From Bin87 sp965220265 (GTDB taxonomy: Bacteria > Chloroflexota > Dehalococcoidia > Lucifugimonadales > UBA3495): 64,000 nt of DNA. Position numbers and translations under genes: made by a program. The notes under the pieces were generated by a model. It searched no databases. It was not told the origin of the DNA and saw only the letters and a program-made list of their open reading frames with translations. The stretch spans positions 2,170,001-2,234,000 of the forward strand of contig CBDCPM010000004.1 of NCBI GenBank assembly GCA_965220265.1. The letters are read 5' to 3'. The first letter of the stretch is position 1. Each line of letters starts with the position of its first letter. Shown here in pieces: positions 8,667-16,804 of the stretch.

Positions 8667-9788
8667 GTGGGTTATTTTTTAGGGAACTGGCGGTTTTGGG
8701 CAGGGGTGCTGGTCAGCGTGGTGGCGCTGGGTCTGCTGGTGTTGTTGGTGGACCGGCGGGAACTTTTGGAGGCGTTGCTGTCCGCCAACTATCTCTACCT
8801 GGCTCCGGCGATTGTCCTGTACTTCATCGGGCAATGGTTCCGGGCGTTGAGGTGGCAGTTTTTGCTGGCTCCGATCTCTGCCATTCCCGCACGCCGCCTT
8901 TACCCGGTGATTATCATCGGATACATGGCGAACAACGTGCTGCCGGCCCGGTTGGGGGAGTTGGTGCGGGCGGTGTACCTGGCGCAGCGGGAAGAAGAGG
9001 TCAGTGTTCCGACCTCTATCGCCACCCTGAGCGTAGAGCGGCTCTACGATGGATTGACGCTACTGGCGATCGGGGCCGTGGCGGCTCCGATCCTGTTGGC
9101 TGCCGGGCTGTTCAACGCAGCCAGCCTGGCGTACCAGTCAACCGCTGTAGTGCTGATGATAGGCGTGATCGGCAGCTTTGTGTCGGCCCTGCTGATCCTG
9201 ACCGCGCTGGCGACGAGCCGGCGGGCGGTGGAATGGCTGATCGCCGTAACTGGGATACTTCCAACGAGGTTCCGGTCCATCGCCGTGGAAGTGATTCATG
9301 GTTTCGTTGAAGGGTTGGCGACGCTCAATTCTCCGCGAAAGCACGCGATCCTGTTTCTGGGTTCGCTGCCAGTGTGGCTGGCGGAAGCTGGGGTGTACCT
9401 GATAGTGGCTTATTCGTTCAACCTGGATGCCTGGTTCGACTCGTTCTGGCTTTTGGCTGCGGCGATATTGCTGGTCACCGTTACATCAAACTTGATCACC
9501 GCCGTGCCGGCGTCCATCGGAGGCATCGGACCGTTTGAGGTGGTGGCGCAGCAGACACTGGTGGCGCTGGGGATCGGGGCGGCGGCGGCGGCGGCCTACT
9601 CGGTGGCGGTGCACCTGGTGGCGCTGTGGCTACCGGTCAATATAGCTGGCGTTTTGCTGCTGCTCTGGCACAACCTTTCCCTGCGCAGGCTGACCGCGCT
9701 GCCGGAAGCGGACGTTGAACGGGAACCTGATGTAGTGTCCGCTCGCGTAACCGACGGAACCGGGGCGGGCGCGATGCAGGACGGTTAG
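8667..9788 (+). CDS. Flippase-like / LPG-synthase transmembrane domain protein
   Basis: A 373-residue membrane protein of the lysylphosphatidylglycerol synthase TM-region family (UPF0104/AglD-type). It has about eight helices and the family segment with RALRW followed by NNVLPARLGE-L-R (residues ~60-110) and the later PASIGGIGPFE motif near residue 285. These proteins are associated with polar-lipid or polyprenyl-sugar translocation. The start is a GTG eleven bases after the previous stop. The gene is tightly packed between the small helical protein and the FAD oxidoreductase, so it belongs to the same transcript. Confidence 0.85.
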   Translation: MGYFLGNWRFWAGVLVSVVALGLLVLLVDRRELLEALLSANYLYLAPAIVLYFIGQWFRALRWQFLLAPISAIPARRLYPVIIIGYMANNVLPARLGELVRAVYLAQREEEVSVPTSIATLSVERLYDGLTLLAIGAVAAPILLAAGLFNAASLAYQSTAVVLMIGVIGSFVSALLILTALATSRRAVEWLIAVTGILPTRFRSIAVEVIHGFVEGLATLNSPRKHAILFLGSLPVWLAEAGVYLIVAYSFNLDAWFDSFWLLAAAILLVTVTSNLITAVPASIGGIGPFEVVAQQTLVALGIGAAAAAAYSVAVHLVALWLPVNIAGVLLLLWHNLSLRRLTALPEADVEREPDVVSARVTDGTGAGAMQDG

Positions 9789-9791
9789 GCA

Positions 9792-11117
9792 ATGCGAGTA
9801 GGGATCATCGGCGGCGGAGCGGCTGGCTTGGCGGCGGCGCTGGAACTGACGTCGTCGGGGCATTTCGCCGAGGTGTTCGAGGCGGCGCCGTTCCTTGGTG
9901 GGCAGGCGTCAACATTCGAGGTGGGCGGAGGCCAACTGGAACGCGGGTACCACCACCTGTTCGTCAGCGACACGGACATGGTGGACCTGATAAATGAGCT
10001 GGGCCTGGGCGAGAAGCTGGAGTGGCTGGAATCGAAGGTAGGTCTGTTCTACGGTGGCCGCATCTGGGACTTTGCTACTCCGATGGACCTGCTGAAGTTC
10101 TCACCGCTGCCATTTGCCCAGCGCATCCGGTTGGGACTCTGGACGTTCCTGCTGCAGAAAACGCGGGACTGGCGCAAGTTTGAGGGGGTGACCGCCGCGG
10201 AATGGACTCGCCGGAACATGGGCGAAGACGCCTACCGGGTCATCTGGGAGCCGATGCTGCGGGGCAAGTTCGGCGATTACTATGACCAGGTGAGCATGAC
10301 GTGGCTGTGGGGCAAGATCTACCTGCGCGTGGCTTCCCGAAAGCGGATGCAGAAAGAGCGGTTGGGCTATCCGATGTGCAGTTTCGGCCGGGTTTTTGAT
10401 GCTTGCGGCGAACGGATCGTGGATCAAGGTGGTCGGGTGCACATCGGCGCTGCGGTGAAAAGGGTCAACATAGTAGATGGGAAGGCGCCGGGGTTCGTGG
10501 CGTCGGTGGACGGCGGAGAAGACCGGGACTATGAATACGATTCGGTAATCGCCACGACGCCGTCGTACATATTCACGCGGCTGGTTCCGGACTTGCCAGA
10601 GGATTACCGGGCGGTCCTGGAGTCGGCGCGCTATCTGTCGGCGGTGCTGATGATACTGGTGCTGGATCGGCCGCTGACGGCGAAGTACTGGCTCAATGTG
10701 GCTGACCGGTCGCTGCCGTTCGTCGGCGTGATAGAGCACACCAACATGATTGACCGCCGCATGTACGGCGGCCACCACATCGTGTATCTGACGAACTATC
10801 CCGACCGCAACAGCGATCTATACCGAAAGGAGCCCGAGGAATTGCTGGAAGAGTTCGTGCCGCACCTGCGGAAGCTGAACCCCGAATTTTCTCGAGACTG
10901 GATCGTCGAATACCATCACCACCGGGTTGACGGGGCGCAGCCGATAAACGGCGTGCATTACAGCGAACGCAACATCCCTGACCACAGGACACCATTCGGG
11001 TCGTTATACCTGGCGAATACCACGCAGATTTATCCGGAGGACCGGGGGACGAACTACTCGGTACGGATGGGCCGTCGGGTGGCGCGGATGGTGTTGGAGG
11101 ATGGGTTGCTTGACTAG
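9792..11117 (+). CDS. FAD-dependent amine-oxidase-fold oxidoreductase
   Basis: A 441-residue flavoprotein with an N-terminal Rossmann motif (GIIGGGAAGLAAALEL) followed by the LGGQAST flavin segment. It ends with an FAD-contact region (YPEDRGTNYSVRMG). It resembles the protoporphyrinogen oxidase/phytoene desaturase-like group often found beside glycan genes. It starts three bases after the flippase-like stop and closes the operon that begins at 5482. A haem-pathway role is less likely because no haem genes adjoin it. The substrate is unknown. Confidence 0.85.
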   Translation: MRVGIIGGGAAGLAAALELTSSGHFAEVFEAAPFLGGQASTFEVGGGQLERGYHHLFVSDTDMVDLINELGLGEKLEWLESKVGLFYGGRIWDFATPMDLLKFSPLPFAQRIRLGLWTFLLQKTRDWRKFEGVTAAEWTRRNMGEDAYRVIWEPMLRGKFGDYYDQVSMTWLWGKIYLRVASRKRMQKERLGYPMCSFGRVFDACGERIVDQGGRVHIGAAVKRVNIVDGKAPGFVASVDGGEDRDYEYDSVIATTPSYIFTRLVPDLPEDYRAVLESARYLSAVLMILVLDRPLTAKYWLNVADRSLPFVGVIEHTNMIDRRMYGGHHIVYLTNYPDRNSDLYRKEPEELLEEFVPHLRKLNPEFSRDWIVEYHHHRVDGAQPINGVHYSERNIPDHRTPFGSLYLANTTQIYPEDRGTNYSVRMGRRVARMVLEDGLLD

Positions 11118-11139
11118 AACCTGGACGCAGGCATCGTAA

Positions 11140-11166
11140 TTGACATCAAATGATGTAAAATATGAT
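11140..11166 (+). promoter_or_regulatory. vapBC promoter with internal operator
   Basis: A perfect -35 TTGACA (11140-11145) is followed 15 bases later by TATGAT (11161-11166). Between them lies the palindrome ACATCA-AA-TGATGT (11143-11156). A palindrome in the spacer, 29 bases before the antitoxin gene ends its leader, is what autorepression by a VapB-VapC complex would use. The start codon lies at 11195 behind a GGGGG site. Confidence 0.65.
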
Positions 11167-11194
11167 GCGGAACCAACAGTTGATCGGGGGTGAC

Positions 11195-11392
11195 ATGAGA
11201 ACTACCATCAACATAGATGAAGAGTTGCTGGCCAAAGCCCGGAGACTGACCGGCATAGACGGTAGGACGGACCTGGTACGCGAAGGGTTGCGCTCCCTGA
11301 TCGAGCGCGAGAGCGCCCGGAGGTTGGCCAGGCTGGGTGGAAGCCAACCCCAACTTGAGGAAATCCCGCGCCGCAGGAGTGAGACGGCGTGA
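11195..11392 (+). CDS. vapB: VapB-family antitoxin
   Basis: A 65-residue antitoxin with an N-terminal ribbon-helix-helix DNA-binding segment (MRTTINIDEELLAKARRL) and a charged C-terminal tail for toxin binding. The upstream in-frame ATG at 11162 would fall inside the promoter, so the ATG at 11195 behind a GGGGG site is preferred. Its TGA overlaps the GTG start of the toxin gene (GTGA), a typical coupling for such pairs. It should bind the palindrome at 11143 and repress its own operon. Confidence 0.9.
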   Translation: MRTTINIDEELLAKARRLTGIDGRTDLVREGLRSLIERESARRLARLGGSQPQLEEIPRRRSETA

Positions 11393-11880
11393 CGCTGGTC
11401 GATACGTCGGTATGGGTCAACCACTTGCGCGCCAATGACGTCACACTTGCGACGCTGTTGGATGAAAACCGGGTTTTGATGCATCCCATGGTGATTGGCG
11501 AACTGGCTTGTGGGAACCTTCGCGACCGTGAATATGTACTGGGTCTGCTCAAAGAGTTGCCGCGAGCGCCAATGGCCGACGATGACGAAGCGCTGTTTTT
11601 TATTGAAGGGCACCGGCTGATGGGGCGTGGAATTGGATACATTGACGCCCATCTGCTGGCAGCAGCGTCGCTGGTCGATTCCGCGCTGTTATGGACAGAT
11701 GATCGCCGCTTGCGCAATGTTGCCATGGGGTTGGGTTTAGCATACCAGCCGCCCGCTCTCGGGCGAGATGTCCCACTCCTTCCAACGGTTGCCGGCTGGT
11801 GGGGTAGCCTGACCATAGAATTTATCGTAGTTCCAAAGGATGTAGCTGCGGGCGTCGTTGTTGGCGCCCCAACAAGTTAG
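11389..11880 (+). CDS. vapC: VapC-family PIN toxin with run-on C-terminus
   Basis: A PIN-domain endoribonuclease toxin. Acidic residues expected for the metal site are present: VDTSVW at the N-terminus, the GELACG glutamate near residue 42, and the YIDAHLL and WTDDRRL aspartates near residues 85 and 103. Related VapC proteins usually end soon after the segment LGLAYQP, about residue 125. Here the frame continues for roughly 38 more residues of unlikely composition, antisense to the neighbouring RCC1 gene. I infer that the natural end was lost at a junction near 11755-11765. Toxin activity could be intact because the PIN core is complete. Confidence 0.85.
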   Translation: MTLVDTSVWVNHLRANDVTLATLLDENRVLMHPMVIGELACGNLRDREYVLGLLKELPRAPMADDDEALFFIEGHRLMGRGIGYIDAHLLAAASLVDSALLWTDDRRLRNVAMGLGLAYQPPALGRDVPLLPTVAGWWGSLTIEFIVVPKDVAAGVVVGAPTS

Positions 11881-12504
11881 CGAGCTATCGGTTCGTATTC
11901 CGCAGGTGTGCCATTCGCCGGCGGCGACCGCCTGGAACCGGCCTTCCGGAGGAGCGGCCTGGCCGACGTCAGAACGTAACGCGGAATTTCCCTCGGCAAT
12001 CCAGCATTCCACCACTCCATCTTCCCTCAGGGCACAGGCGTGGAACCGGGCGGAGCTGACCGAAACGAAAGGGCCATCGCGCAGGTCTAATCTGTTGCTG
12101 ACACTGTTCCAGCAAACCAGGTCTCCATTATTCCTAATGGCGCAGGCATGTCCTTCACCAACGCTGACGGCCTGAAAATCGGCGTCGGCCGGTGGTTCTT
12201 GCGCTGGGGATCCGCTGGAGTCGAGACCCCAGCAGACAATTCGCCCATCCACCCTGACGCTGCAAGTCTGCCAGCCGGAGCCGGCGCTGACGGCGACGGC
12301 CGGGCCAGCGTTGTTGAGGGGTGGAGGCGCAGGCCGCGTCGTTGTTGTATCGCAGGCGGCCAACCCGGTGGCCAGCAGCGCGAACAGCAGGAGAGGGATT
12401 GCACGCCCTATTGGGGAACTGGACAAGGGATGGACTTCCCGGTGGCGGGACACAGCGAAGGGGTTAACGCGAATACCATTCTTTACGAAAGACGGTGACT
12501 GCAC
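11737..12504 (-). CDS. RCC1-repeat lipoprotein, probably truncated
   Basis: A predicted exported protein with a hydrophobic signal and a lipobox (ATGLAAC), then about four RCC1/BNR-type beta-propeller blades marked by G-W-x-T-C-x-V...V-C-W and H-A-C-A-I repeats. Full RCC1 propellers have seven blades. This one stops after the start of another blade (ATPPAGNRW) and continues into a non-repeat tail of about 15 residues, so the 3' end looks lost. It overlaps the 3' end of vapC by 144 bases in the opposite direction. The precise start is uncertain; an internal start closer to the signal peptide is possible. Role unknown, perhaps surface binding. Confidence 0.7.
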   Translation of the reverse strand: MQSPSFVKNGIRVNPFAVSRHREVHPLSSSPIGRAIPLLLFALLATGLAACDTTTTRPAPPPLNNAGPAVAVSAGSGWQTCSVRVDGRIVCWGLDSSGSPAQEPPADADFQAVSVGEGHACAIRNNGDLVCWNSVSNRLDLRDGPFVSVSSARFHACALREDGVVECWIAEGNSALRSDVGQAAPPEGRFQAVAAGEWHTCGIRTDSSLTCWGANNDARSYILWNYDKFYGQATPPAGNRWKEWDISPESGRLVC

Positions 12505-12530
12505 AACAGACTTTTTGGTGTGATGTTTAG

Positions 12531-12536
12531 TATAAT
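12531..12536 (+). promoter_or_regulatory. -10 box of the amidotransferase-like/gyrA operon
   Basis: A perfect TATAAT lies 34 bases before the preferred TTG start at 12571. No strong -35 is visible at 16-18 bases upstream. If this is the promoter, the in-frame ATGs at 12520 and 12541 are too early to be used. Confidence 0.45.
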
Positions 12537-12570
12537 TACAATGCTGATTTTTCTTTCAAGACTATTTATT

Positions 12571-13221
12571 TTGCCCACCATAGCCGTACTGGCCGACGAC
12601 CGCAATGGCCATAGTCCCGATCGATCCATCCGCGCGGTTGAGGAAGCCGGCGGGCAGGTTCATGTTGTTGTTGCGGCGACCACCGTAGCGAAGGCGCTTG
12701 ACGGGACCGGTGGGCTGCTGCTGCCGGACTGTAGATTAGGTAACGCCTGGGGTTTGCTCGAGGCAGCGCTGGGCGCGGATATGCCAGTGCTGGCGACGGG
12801 ATACGGGATGCATTTGCTCAATGGATATTTTGGCGGCGGCCAGCCTTCGGAAGTAGTCGAGCATTATCCCGAAGAACCAACTGAACCCCTGCGGCATCAG
12901 ATCTACCTGTCGCCCGGGGCCAAGGTGGCCGCAATTATCGGCAGCGCCGGCATGTTCCGGGTGAACAGCCGGCACCGCACGGGTATACGCGAGCCGCAGC
13001 GGGCGGAACGACTGATGAGTATCGCGTATCAGTTGGATGACGGCGTTATCGAGGGTCTGGAGAGCAAGGAACACAGCTGGGTGATCGGCGTGCAGTTCCT
13101 GCCGGAACGCGGCGACGAGGTGCCGGCCAGCTTCAACAACCTGTTTCTCGGGCTGGTGGAACGGGCTCAGGACTTCATTGACAGCAACAACGCGGAGAGT
13201 AACGACGCGAGGAGAGCTTAA
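12571..13221 (+). CDS. Degenerate class I glutamine amidotransferase-like protein
   Basis: A protein of ~216 residues with the fold signature of peptidase C26/class I glutamine amidotransferases (gamma-Glu-GABA hydrolase group). Where active enzymes have G-x-C-R-G-M-Q, this protein has A-T-G-Y-G-M-H, so the nucleophilic Cys is Gly. The catalytic His of the W-H-P-E motif is Leu (GVQFLPE). It should therefore not hydrolyse glutamine by the normal mechanism. Starts at 12520 and 12541 are possible, but TTG 12571 gives the usual N-terminus (PTIAVLADD) and fits the promoter. The stop is two bases before the gyrA ATG, so the two are coupled. Confidence 0.7.
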   Translation: MPTIAVLADDRNGHSPDRSIRAVEEAGGQVHVVVAATTVAKALDGTGGLLLPDCRLGNAWGLLEAALGADMPVLATGYGMHLLNGYFGGGQPSEVVEHYPEEPTEPLRHQIYLSPGAKVAAIIGSAGMFRVNSRHRTGIREPQRAERLMSIAYQLDDGVIEGLESKEHSWVIGVQFLPERGDEVPASFNNLFLGLVERAQDFIDSNNAESNDARRA

Positions 13222-13223
13222 CG

Positions 13224-15953
13224 ATGACTACGGCGCCCCCACAGCAGCCCGGCGGAGAATTTACGCTGCGACCCATTGAGGACGAGATGCGCGAGTCGTA
13301 TCTGTCTTACGCGATGTCGGTCATCGTGGCGCGGGCATTGCCGGACGTGCGTGACGGGTTGAAACCCGTGCAGCGCCGGATCCTGTATGCCATGCACGAC
13401 ATGGGGATACGGCCGGGCAGCCAGTACCGGAAGAGCGCGCGCATCGTGGGAGAGGTTCTGGGTAAGTTCCACCCGCACGGCGACGGGTCGGTGTACGACG
13501 CTCTGGTGCGCATGGCGCAGTCGTTCTCGATGCGGGCGCCACTGATCGACGGGCAGGGCAACTTCGGCAGCATCGACGGTGACCCGCCGGCGGCGATGCG
13601 CTATACCGAAGCGAGGCTGGCGGCCATTGCGGACGAGATGCTGGCGGACATCGACCAGCAGACGGTGGACGTTTCGGACAACTTCGACGATTCCCTGAAA
13701 GAGCCCCGGGTGCTGCCGGCACGGATGCCTAATCTGCTGGTGAATGGTTCGTCGGGAATCGCCGTGGGCATGGCGACCAACATGCCTCCGCACAACCTGG
13801 GCGAGATCTGCGACGCCGTCAACTACGTTATCGACAACCCAACCTGCAACGTGGACCAGTTGATGGAGATTGTTCCCGCGCCGGACTTTCCGACCGCCGG
13901 CAAGATCCGCGGCGTGGCCGGCGTACGCGACATGTACGCTACCGGGCGGGGGCGCGTCATCATGGAGGCGGTCACCGAGATCGAGGACATGCCCGGCCGG
14001 AACTCGAACCGGCAGCGCATCATCATCAGCGAGTTGCCTTACCAGGTGAACAAGGCGACGCTGGTGGAAAAGATCGCGAACCTGGTGCGCGAAAAGACAT
14101 TGGTAGGGATCACCGAGATTCGCGACGAGTCGGACCGCCGGGGCATTCGGGTAGTGATTGAGCTGGCCCGGAGCGCACAGCCGACCGTAATTCTGAACAA
14201 CCTGTACAGGCGGACGGCGCTGCGCTCGTCGTTCAACGCCATCATGCTGGCGCTGGTTGACGGTCAGCCGCAAGAGCTGCCACTGAAAGATCTGATCAAT
14301 CATTTCATCACCCACCGGGAGGATGTAATCCGTCGCCGGACCGAGTATCAGCTGGGTCGGGCGAGAGACCGGGCGCATATCGTGGAAGGGCTGCTGAAGG
14401 CCCTGGATGCGATCGACGCGATCATCGAAACCATACGCAGCAGTCAGGACGTAGAGACCGCTCGCAATAACCTGGTGCAGCAATTCGACCTGTCGGAGAT
14501 CCAGGCCCAGGCCATTCTCGATATGCAACTGCGTCGGTTGGCCGCTCTGGAGCGACAGCGGCTTGACGAAGAGTACAACGACCTGCTGGCGACCATCGCC
14601 CGGCTGGAGGATCTGCTGCAAAATCCACAGAAGATACGCGCGGAGATCAAGCGGGAAACGCGGGAAGCGAAGCGCAAGCACGCCGACCCGCGCCGCACCG
14701 AAATAATCCGCGAGGAACTGCAGGAGCAGTCCATCGAGCAGTTCATCGTGCAGGAAGACGTGGTGGTGACGCTGAGCCAACGTGGATACATCAAGCGCGT
14801 TCCCATCGGCACCTACCGCAACCAGCGGCGCGGCGGCAAGGGCGTGCGCGGCGCAAACAATCGGGACGACGACGCGATAATGCAGATATCCGTCGTCAAT
14901 ACCCACGAACAACTGCTGTTCTTCACCAACAAAGGTCGAGTGTATCCGCTGAGTGTGTACGAGACGCCTAACGATTCCGGTCGAACGGCGCGGGGAACCC
15001 TGTTGGTGAACCTGGTTCCCCTGCAGCCCGGGGAGCACGTGCAAACCATGCTGCCGGCCAGCCGCGACGAATACAACCGGCTGTACGTATTCGCAACACG
15101 CAACGGGCGGGTCAACGCGCTGCGGCCGGGCCAATTGCAGAATCTGCGGAAGTCAGGCCTCATCGCGATGAAGGTCCTGGATGGCGACGAGCTGGTCGCG
15201 GTTCGACCGGCGCAGAGCGACGCGTCGGTCGTCATGGTTACGGAGCAAGGGCAGGCGCTGCTGTGTCCAGTCACCAGCATCCCAGAGCGGAACCGAAACG
15301 CAACCGGCGTGATCGGCGTCAAGTTCAAGGACGAATTCGGGGGCAAGGACAAGGTTGTGGCCCTGGATGTGGTCAACGACCCTGAGGACGAATTCCTGTT
15401 GGTGGTCAGCGAAAAGGGCTACGGCAAAGCCACGCCTTTGTGCAACAGCAAAGGCGAAGCCGTATATCGCGAGACCAACCGCGGCGGACTGGGCGTAAAG
15501 ACCTTTGCCGTGGACCAGAGCGAGAGGCCCACGGGGCCGGTGGTCGACGCCAAAATCGTAACTTCCGCCGAAATGAACGACGAGGAAGGCCACGAGGTGT
15601 TCATCATCTCAGCCCGGGGCCAGGTGGTGCGCATCGATCTGGCGGAGATCAAGGTAGTCAACACCCGCCAGACCAAGGGAGTCATCATATGGCGCGAGCG
15701 GGGAGGCGACGACAGCGTGGTATCCATCTACTGCTTCCGCGCCACTGACTACAGCCTGGATGACCCGGCGCTGCAGAACGACACGGGCGGTACGGTCCTC
15801 GAACAGGCCGAAGAGGTTGCCGCGCAGGCGGACAGCCAATACGACTCGGCGGACGATGAGGATGTTCCAGAGGATATGCCGGATGATGACATCGAAGACG
15901 ATGACGACGATGATCCGGACACTCACGTAAACGGGCAGGCGCCCCTGCTGTAG
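13224..15953 (+). CDS. gyrA: DNA gyrase subunit A
   Basis: 909 residues. It cuts and rejoins DNA for negative supercoiling together with GyrB. The N-terminal breakage-reunion domain has the catalytic tyrosine in MRYTEARL (Tyr127). The C-terminal beta-pinwheel carries the GyrA box QRRGGKG near residue 534, which separates GyrA from ParC. The quinolone region reads HPHGDGSVYD, with Gly88 where E. coli has Ser83. The protein ends in a long Asp/Glu-rich tail (about residues 865-900), a feature reported in GyrA tails that tune supercoiling. gyrB is not in the window. The upstream gene is translationally coupled. Confidence 0.97.
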   Translation: MTTAPPQQPGGEFTLRPIEDEMRESYLSYAMSVIVARALPDVRDGLKPVQRRILYAMHDMGIRPGSQYRKSARIVGEVLGKFHPHGDGSVYDALVRMAQSFSMRAPLIDGQGNFGSIDGDPPAAMRYTEARLAAIADEMLADIDQQTVDVSDNFDDSLKEPRVLPARMPNLLVNGSSGIAVGMATNMPPHNLGEICDAVNYVIDNPTCNVDQLMEIVPAPDFPTAGKIRGVAGVRDMYATGRGRVIMEAVTEIEDMPGRNSNRQRIIISELPYQVNKATLVEKIANLVREKTLVGITEIRDESDRRGIRVVIELARSAQPTVILNNLYRRTALRSSFNAIMLALVDGQPQELPLKDLINHFITHREDVIRRRTEYQLGRARDRAHIVEGLLKALDAIDAIIETIRSSQDVETARNNLVQQFDLSEIQAQAILDMQLRRLAALERQRLDEEYNDLLATIARLEDLLQNPQKIRAEIKRETREAKRKHADPRRTEIIREELQEQSIEQFIVQEDVVVTLSQRGYIKRVPIGTYRNQRRGGKGVRGANNRDDDAIMQISVVNTHEQLLFFTNKGRVYPLSVYETPNDSGRTARGTLLVNLVPLQPGEHVQTMLPASRDEYNRLYVFATRNGRVNALRPGQLQNLRKSGLIAMKVLDGDELVAVRPAQSDASVVMVTEQGQALLCPVTSIPERNRNATGVIGVKFKDEFGGKDKVVALDVVNDPEDEFLLVVSEKGYGKATPLCNSKGEAVYRETNRGGLGVKTFAVDQSERPTGPVVDAKIVTSAEMNDEEGHEVFIISARGQVVRIDLAEIKVVNTRQTKGVIIWRERGGDDSVVSIYCFRATDYSLDDPALQNDTGGTVLEQAEEVAAQADSQYDSADDEDVPEDMPDDDIEDDDDDDPDTHVNGQAPLL

Positions 15954-15963
15954 CGGCGCCTGC
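15935..15963 (+). terminator. Hairpin across the gyrA stop
   Basis: GCAGGCGCC and GGCGCCTGC form a perfect 9 bp stem with an 11-base loop that includes the gyrA stop codon. No T-run follows, so it may stabilise the 3' end or weakly terminate. The next gene starts only 28 bases further on. Confidence 0.35.
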
Positions 15964-15991
15964 TGAGCATTCGGAAGGACGAGCAATCACA

Positions 15992-16681
15992 ATGCAATTG
16001 GTGATGGTTCATGGCTCCGGCCAGAACGAGTTGACGTACTACTACCAGACCGCACGGTTCGTCAACTCGGACGCGGTGAACCTACCCGGTCACCCCGACG
16101 GAGAACCCCGGGACAGCATCGAGGGCTACGTCGATTGGTTGCGTGACTACGCGTGGGGCAAGGCATACCCTCCGTTCGTGTTGTTCGGCCATTCGATGGG
16201 CGGTGCGATCGCGTTGGACTACGCGCTACGGTATCCCGAAGACCTGGCCGGGCTGGTTCTGATCGGCACCGGGGCTCGCTTGCGCGTGCATCCCGACTAT
16301 CTGGAGCGGTGCCTGGACGATGCCCAGTGGCGTGCGGAAGCCCCCGAATACTATGCGGCCATCAACGCGGAACTGGCGCCACAATTGGCGGAGCGGGCTC
16401 TCGAATCCGGCCCGATGGTCGAGCACAACGACCTTGCGGCGTGCGACAAGTTCGATGTGATGGAACGGGTTAAGGAAATCAGCCTGCCGTCGCTGGTGAT
16501 CGTAGGCGCTGATGACATAATGACCCCGGTCCGTTACGCGGAATACCTGGGCCGGGAATTGCAGGACGCCGAGGTGGTGGTGGCGCCAAACTCAGGCCAT
16601 TTCGTCACTCTGGAGCAACCGGACGCGGTGAATGCCGCGATAGCCGAGTTCCTGAACAGGTGGGGGTTGCACGGAGGGTGA
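15992..16681 (+). CDS. Alpha/beta hydrolase
   Basis: A 229-residue serine hydrolase of the alpha/beta fold. The oxyanion segment VHGSG opens the protein, the nucleophile elbow is GHSMGG (Ser around residue 68), the acid is in VGADDIMTP and the histidine in NSGHFVTLEQP near residue 210, in the proper order. It is short for the fold, with a small cap of about 60 residues in the middle. It lies 38 bases after gyrA and is closed by a strong terminator, so it may share the gyrA transcript. The substrate is unknown. Confidence 0.9.
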   Translation: MQLVMVHGSGQNELTYYYQTARFVNSDAVNLPGHPDGEPRDSIEGYVDWLRDYAWGKAYPPFVLFGHSMGGAIALDYALRYPEDLAGLVLIGTGARLRVHPDYLERCLDDAQWRAEAPEYYAAINAELAPQLAERALESGPMVEHNDLAACDKFDVMERVKEISLPSLVIVGADDIMTPVRYAEYLGRELQDAEVVVAPNSGHFVTLEQPDAVNAAIAEFLNRWGLHGG

Positions 16682-16705
16682 ACGCTCGCGGACGCAGCGT
16701 AACTC

Positions 16706-16731
16706 AGCCCGGCTAACGACCGGGCTTTTTT
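16706..16731 (+). terminator. Rho-independent terminator
   Basis: AGCCCGG (16706-16712) pairs with CCGGGCT (16720-16726) around a 7-base loop and runs into six Ts. It ends the transcript of the alpha/beta hydrolase, and probably gyrA. Confidence 0.85.
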
Positions 16732-16761
16732 GTGCGGTTGTGCTTGCGGTACGGGCGATGC

Positions 16762-16770
16762 TGGTATTAT
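16762..16770 (+). promoter_or_regulatory. Extended -10 promoter candidate
   Basis: TGG-TATTAT is an extended -10 element 34 bases before the ATG of the TrpRS-like fusion and just downstream of the terminator at 16706. A weak TTGCGG lies 15 bases upstream of the -10 hexamer. No Shine-Dalgarno sequence precedes the ATG at 16805. Confidence 0.4.
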
Positions 16771-16804
16771 GAGGCGATCCACACTGGTTCTCCTTGCCGC
16801 TTAA

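Noticed and set aside
13218..15134. A long open frame on the minus strand across gyrA (638 residues)
   Set aside because: It is the antisense shadow of gyrA. It has a repeated His/Arg/Val-rich composition, no family motif and no independent start site.
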